From Edaphobacter dinghuensis (GTDB lineage: Bacteria > Acidobacteriota > Terriglobia > Terriglobales > Acidobacteriaceae), in assembly GCF_014640335.1 (NCBI RefSeq), contig NZ_BMGT01000001.1, forward strand, positions 1 through 64,000: DNA of 64,000 nucleotides. The letters are read 5' to 3'. Shown here in pieces: positions 61,915 through 64,000 of this stretch. Each line of letters opens with the position of its first letter. Position 1 is the stretch's first letter. The notes beneath the pieces are model-generated. The model searched no databases. It worked only from the letters and a program-made list of their open reading frames with translations, and was not told the origin of the DNA. The translations under genes and the position numbers were made by a program.

Positions 61915-62697
61915 ATGATGACCGGATGGAGTGCAGCGAATCATCAGAAGCAACTTCTGTTAGCCATCGGCGGCGTAACTTTCGCATTATGGAGCGGAGT
62001 AGCCGGCTCGATTTCTGCGCAAGTGCCGGTGACTGCTCCCTCGTTCGAGGTAGCATCCGTGCGGTCGGTTCCAGCTGGGCAGGGATACACTTCGATCAGC
62101 CCATCGGGAAATAGACGATTTAGTGCAAAAAACGCCTCAATGAAGCTTCTGATTGAGCTAGCCTTTGGAATCAACGATGATCAAATCGCAGGGAAAAAGC
62201 TAGAGTGGATTGATTCGGAACTGTACGACATCGAAGCAGCGCCCGAGGGTGATGTTCCTCTGAGTTACGAAGAGTTGAGACTTCCCTTACAGCACCTTTT
62301 AGCGCAACGGTTCCACCTGACATTTCATCGCGAGTGGAAAAACTTGCCGGGTTACGTCTTGGTCATCGCCAAGGGTGGATCAAAACTCGCGGCGAGCAAG
62401 GAAAGCTCTGCGTCCGGATATATCTTCCAGAATGGAATACGAAGTCCAAGTATCTCTATGAAAAGTCTAGCTGCAATGCTGGCTCATCCATTAGGGAGAC
62501 CTGTTCTCGATAAGACGGAGCTCACCGGCAACTATGACATTCGGCTGAGCTTCGCGCCGGATGGATCAACAGATTCTCCGCTTCCATCGATCTTTACAGC
62601 AGTACAGGAGCAATTGGGCCTGAAGCTGGAACCCCAAAAGGTGCCTGTGGAGATGCTGGTCATCGATCACCTTGAAAAAACACCGTCCGCAAACTAA
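61915..62697 (+). CDS. TIGR03435-family secreted protein
   Basis: The 260-residue protein begins with an export signal (LLLAIGGVTFALWSGVAGSI) and contains the TIGR03435 pattern: APSFEVASVRSVP, the MKLLIELAFGINDDQIAG block, LLAQRFHLTFHREWKNLPGY, and GRPVLDKTELTGNYDIRLSF. The family is greatly expanded in acidobacteria and has no known function. It lies between the GATase gene and a TonB-type protein. Confidence 0.82.
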   Translation: MMTGWSAANHQKQLLLAIGGVTFALWSGVAGSISAQVPVTAPSFEVASVRSVPAGQGYTSISPSGNRRFSAKNASMKLLIELAFGINDDQIAGKKLEWIDSELYDIEAAPEGDVPLSYEELRLPLQHLLAQRFHLTFHREWKNLPGYVLVIAKGGSKLAASKESSASGYIFQNGIRSPSISMKSLAAMLAHPLGRPVLDKTELTGNYDIRLSFAPDGSTDSPLPSIFTAVQEQLGLKLEPQKVPVEMLVIDHLEKTPSAN

Positions 62698-62814
62698 GCA
62701 CAGCCTTAATTTGCAGAAACGATAAAGATATTCGAATTGGCGCATTCGAGGTCTTCTTTGGATATGATGGTCATCAATTCGGTACCGCCAAAAATTGATC
62801 ATTGAGGGGCGAAT

Positions 62815-64000
62815 TTGATTTCGCGGGACCTTATGAAGCTGGTGCGTCTAGGACTGTGCATGCTTGTACTGATGGCAGCATTGAGCACAGCAATAGCTTC
62901 GGAGTACCACGGGGTTGTCATCTCCGGCGACCTGCCGGTACCGGGTGCGACAGTGACGGTCATGCAGGGTGGCAAGAAGTTCGTTGCAGTAACAGATCTG
63001 CAAGGCTTCTATTCCTTCCCTACCCTTGTCGATGGTCCGGCAACGGTCAACGTGGAGATGACAGGTTACGCGCAGGTCAAGCGAGAGATTGCAGTTGCGC
63101 CGAATGCTGCTACGGACAAGTGGGAGTTGCAGCTACTGTCATTGGAGCAGATGAGAACTACATTGAAACCTGTATTAAGTACGGGTATTGCGGAAACACC
63201 GATACAAAGCGAGCCAAAGAAGACAGGCGAAGCCCCCAGGCAGAAGGGCGAGACTGCCCCAGCCTCCGACGAGGTTGCGCAGCGCGCCGCAGAGGGATTG
63301 CTGATCAACGGTAGCGTGAATAATGCTGCAACTTCTCAGTTCACATTGGCACAGCGGTTTGGCAATACTGCCAGCGGGAGGGCTCTATATAACTTCAGCC
63401 TCAATGTAAGGCTCAACAACTCGACGTTTGACGCCAAATCATACTCACTAACGGGTATCGACACTCCCAAACCCGATACGAGTCAGATTACTGGAGGATT
63501 TGCATTACAGGGCCCCTTGAAGATTCCAGGGCTGCTACGCAATGGACCTAATATTTTTGTGGGATACCAACGAACACGCGATAGTACCGCCGTTACAACG
63601 CCAGGTTTGGTACCGGACATAGCGGAGCGGAATGGAGACTTCTCCCAGGCCGTAAATGCACAGGGTCAGCCAGTTGTGATCTACGATCCAGCGACAGGAC
63701 AACCGTTTCCTGGCAACAAAATCCCCATCAACCCACAGGCACAGGCGTTGCTCAATCTCTATCCTCTGCCGAACTTCAGCGGAAGCACGCAGTACAACTA
63801 CCAGATTCCGCTTATAACGGATGCGCACAAAGACGCATTCATCTCAACTGCAAGCAAAACCATCGGACGCAAGGATCAAATTACTGGCACCTTTGCTGCG
63901 ACGAGTACGCGTAACAGCAGCACCACTTTGCTGGGTTTTGTAGACACCACCGACGGGCTGGGAATGAGCAGCAAGATCAATTGGGCACATACCTTGAATG
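62815..64000 (+). CDS. TonB-receptor-like outer-membrane protein with CarboxypepD_reg domain (partial, runs off the window)
   Basis: The frame stays open from TTG 62815 (GAGGGG upstream) or ATG 62833 to the end of the window, 390 or so residues. It has a signal peptide (KLVRLGLCMLVLMAALSTAI), a carboxypeptidase-regulatory-like domain (VISGDLPVPGATVTVMQGGK, DLQGFYSFPTLVDGPATVNV), a charged linker (about residues 120-165) and the start of an Oar-like barrel region (LVPDIAERNGDFSQAVN, PFPGNKIPINPQAQALLNLY). Its regulatory domain is shorter than in the three full receptors here. The ligand is unknown. Confidence 0.82.
   Translation, partial: MISRDLMKLVRLGLCMLVLMAALSTAIASEYHGVVISGDLPVPGATVTVMQGGKKFVAVTDLQGFYSFPTLVDGPATVNVEMTGYAQVKREIAVAPNAATDKWELQLLSLEQMRTTLKPVLSTGIAETPIQSEPKKTGEAPRQKGETAPASDEVAQRAAEGLLINGSVNNAATSQFTLAQRFGNTASGRALYNFSLNVRLNNSTFDAKSYSLTGIDTPKPDTSQITGGFALQGPLKIPGLLRNGPNIFVGYQRTRDSTAVTTPGLVPDIAERNGDFSQAVNAQGQPVVIYDPATGQPFPGNKIPINPQAQALLNLYPLPNFSGSTQYNYQIPLITDAHKDAFISTASKTIGRKDQITGTFAATSTRNSSTTLLGFVDTTDGLGMSSKINWAHTLN

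Noticed and set aside
1-64000. CRISPR arrays, rRNA genes, prophage structural genes, transposases
   Set aside because: Looked for regularly spaced repeats, conserved rRNA blocks, capsid or tail proteins and transposase motifs; none found.

Overview
The window looks like a chromosome segment of a soil acidobacterium of the class Terriglobia (Granulicella/Edaphobacter/Terriglobus type). The grounds are family content: very large TonB-dependent receptors with an N-terminal carboxypeptidase-regulatory-like domain and no SusD partner, a TIGR03435 protein, many secreted glycosidases, a DRPT-motif secreted protein, and a short intergenic repeat ending in ggtcgagatg. No rRNA operon and no CRISPR array was seen. 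Genus-level placement is inference.

Left part (1 to about 19.4 kb) is GC-rich, compact and housekeeping in character. It holds the end of a fucose-isomerase-like gene, a GH43 arabinanase, an NAD-binding epimerase-like protein, a DRPT-motif secreted protein, an orphan OppD-type ATPase, a metallophosphoesterase, an ABC-F ATPase, a GT4 glycosyltransferase with a PHP-like hydrolase, a LOG-family protein, a GH13-like protein whose catalytic motifs are eroded, a DUF5995-like protein, rnc-lepB, a secreted TPR protein, and an ECF sigma factor with an anti-sigma factor that ends in a TonB-C-like domain.

At 19.4 kb a tRNA-Ala(GGC) marks the edge of an accessory region. Its 3' part is repeated exactly (53/53 bp) at 22,415-22,467. 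Between the copies lies a 3-kb element with a tyrosine integrase and an AbiE toxin-antitoxin pair (AbiEi/AbiEii), a 35-bp inverted repeat in front of abiEi, and four copies of TTTGTGTCA, two near each end. A third, diverged copy (45/49) lies at 33,468-33,516, where it forms the last codons and the stop of an MFS transporter gene. Just right of the second copy is the frameshifted C-terminal stub of another integrase. This suggests tandem accretion of two elements on one tRNA gene; the second would carry a PhyH oxygenase, LacI and GntR regulators, a BNR/sialidase-cupin fusion, a TonB receptor, a DapA/NanA-type aldolase and an MFS transporter.

From 33.6 kb to the end (visibly more AT-rich than the left part) the window reads as a polysaccharide utilisation region. 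It has a heparinase/alginate-lyase-like enzyme, three further TonB-type outer-membrane proteins (the last cut by the window end), an FAD oxidoreductase, a membrane-anchored winged-helix regulator, an SGNH hydrolase with motifs in permuted order, a translationally coupled pair of unrecognised proteins (361 and about 1222 aa), a GH92 alpha-mannosidase, and a chimeric regulator (IclR-type HTH plus sugar-binding periplasmic-type domain). Divergent from the regulator is a hexuronate module: mannonate dehydratase, SDR dehydrogenase and SMP-30 lactonase. A class I aminotransferase, a GATase and a TIGR03435 protein follow. A plausible reading, as inference, is import and breakdown of a mannose- and uronate-containing polysaccharide to 2-keto-3-deoxygluconate-type intermediates. 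A 25-bp motif shared by the two intergenic regions flanking the chimeric regulator is a candidate operator.
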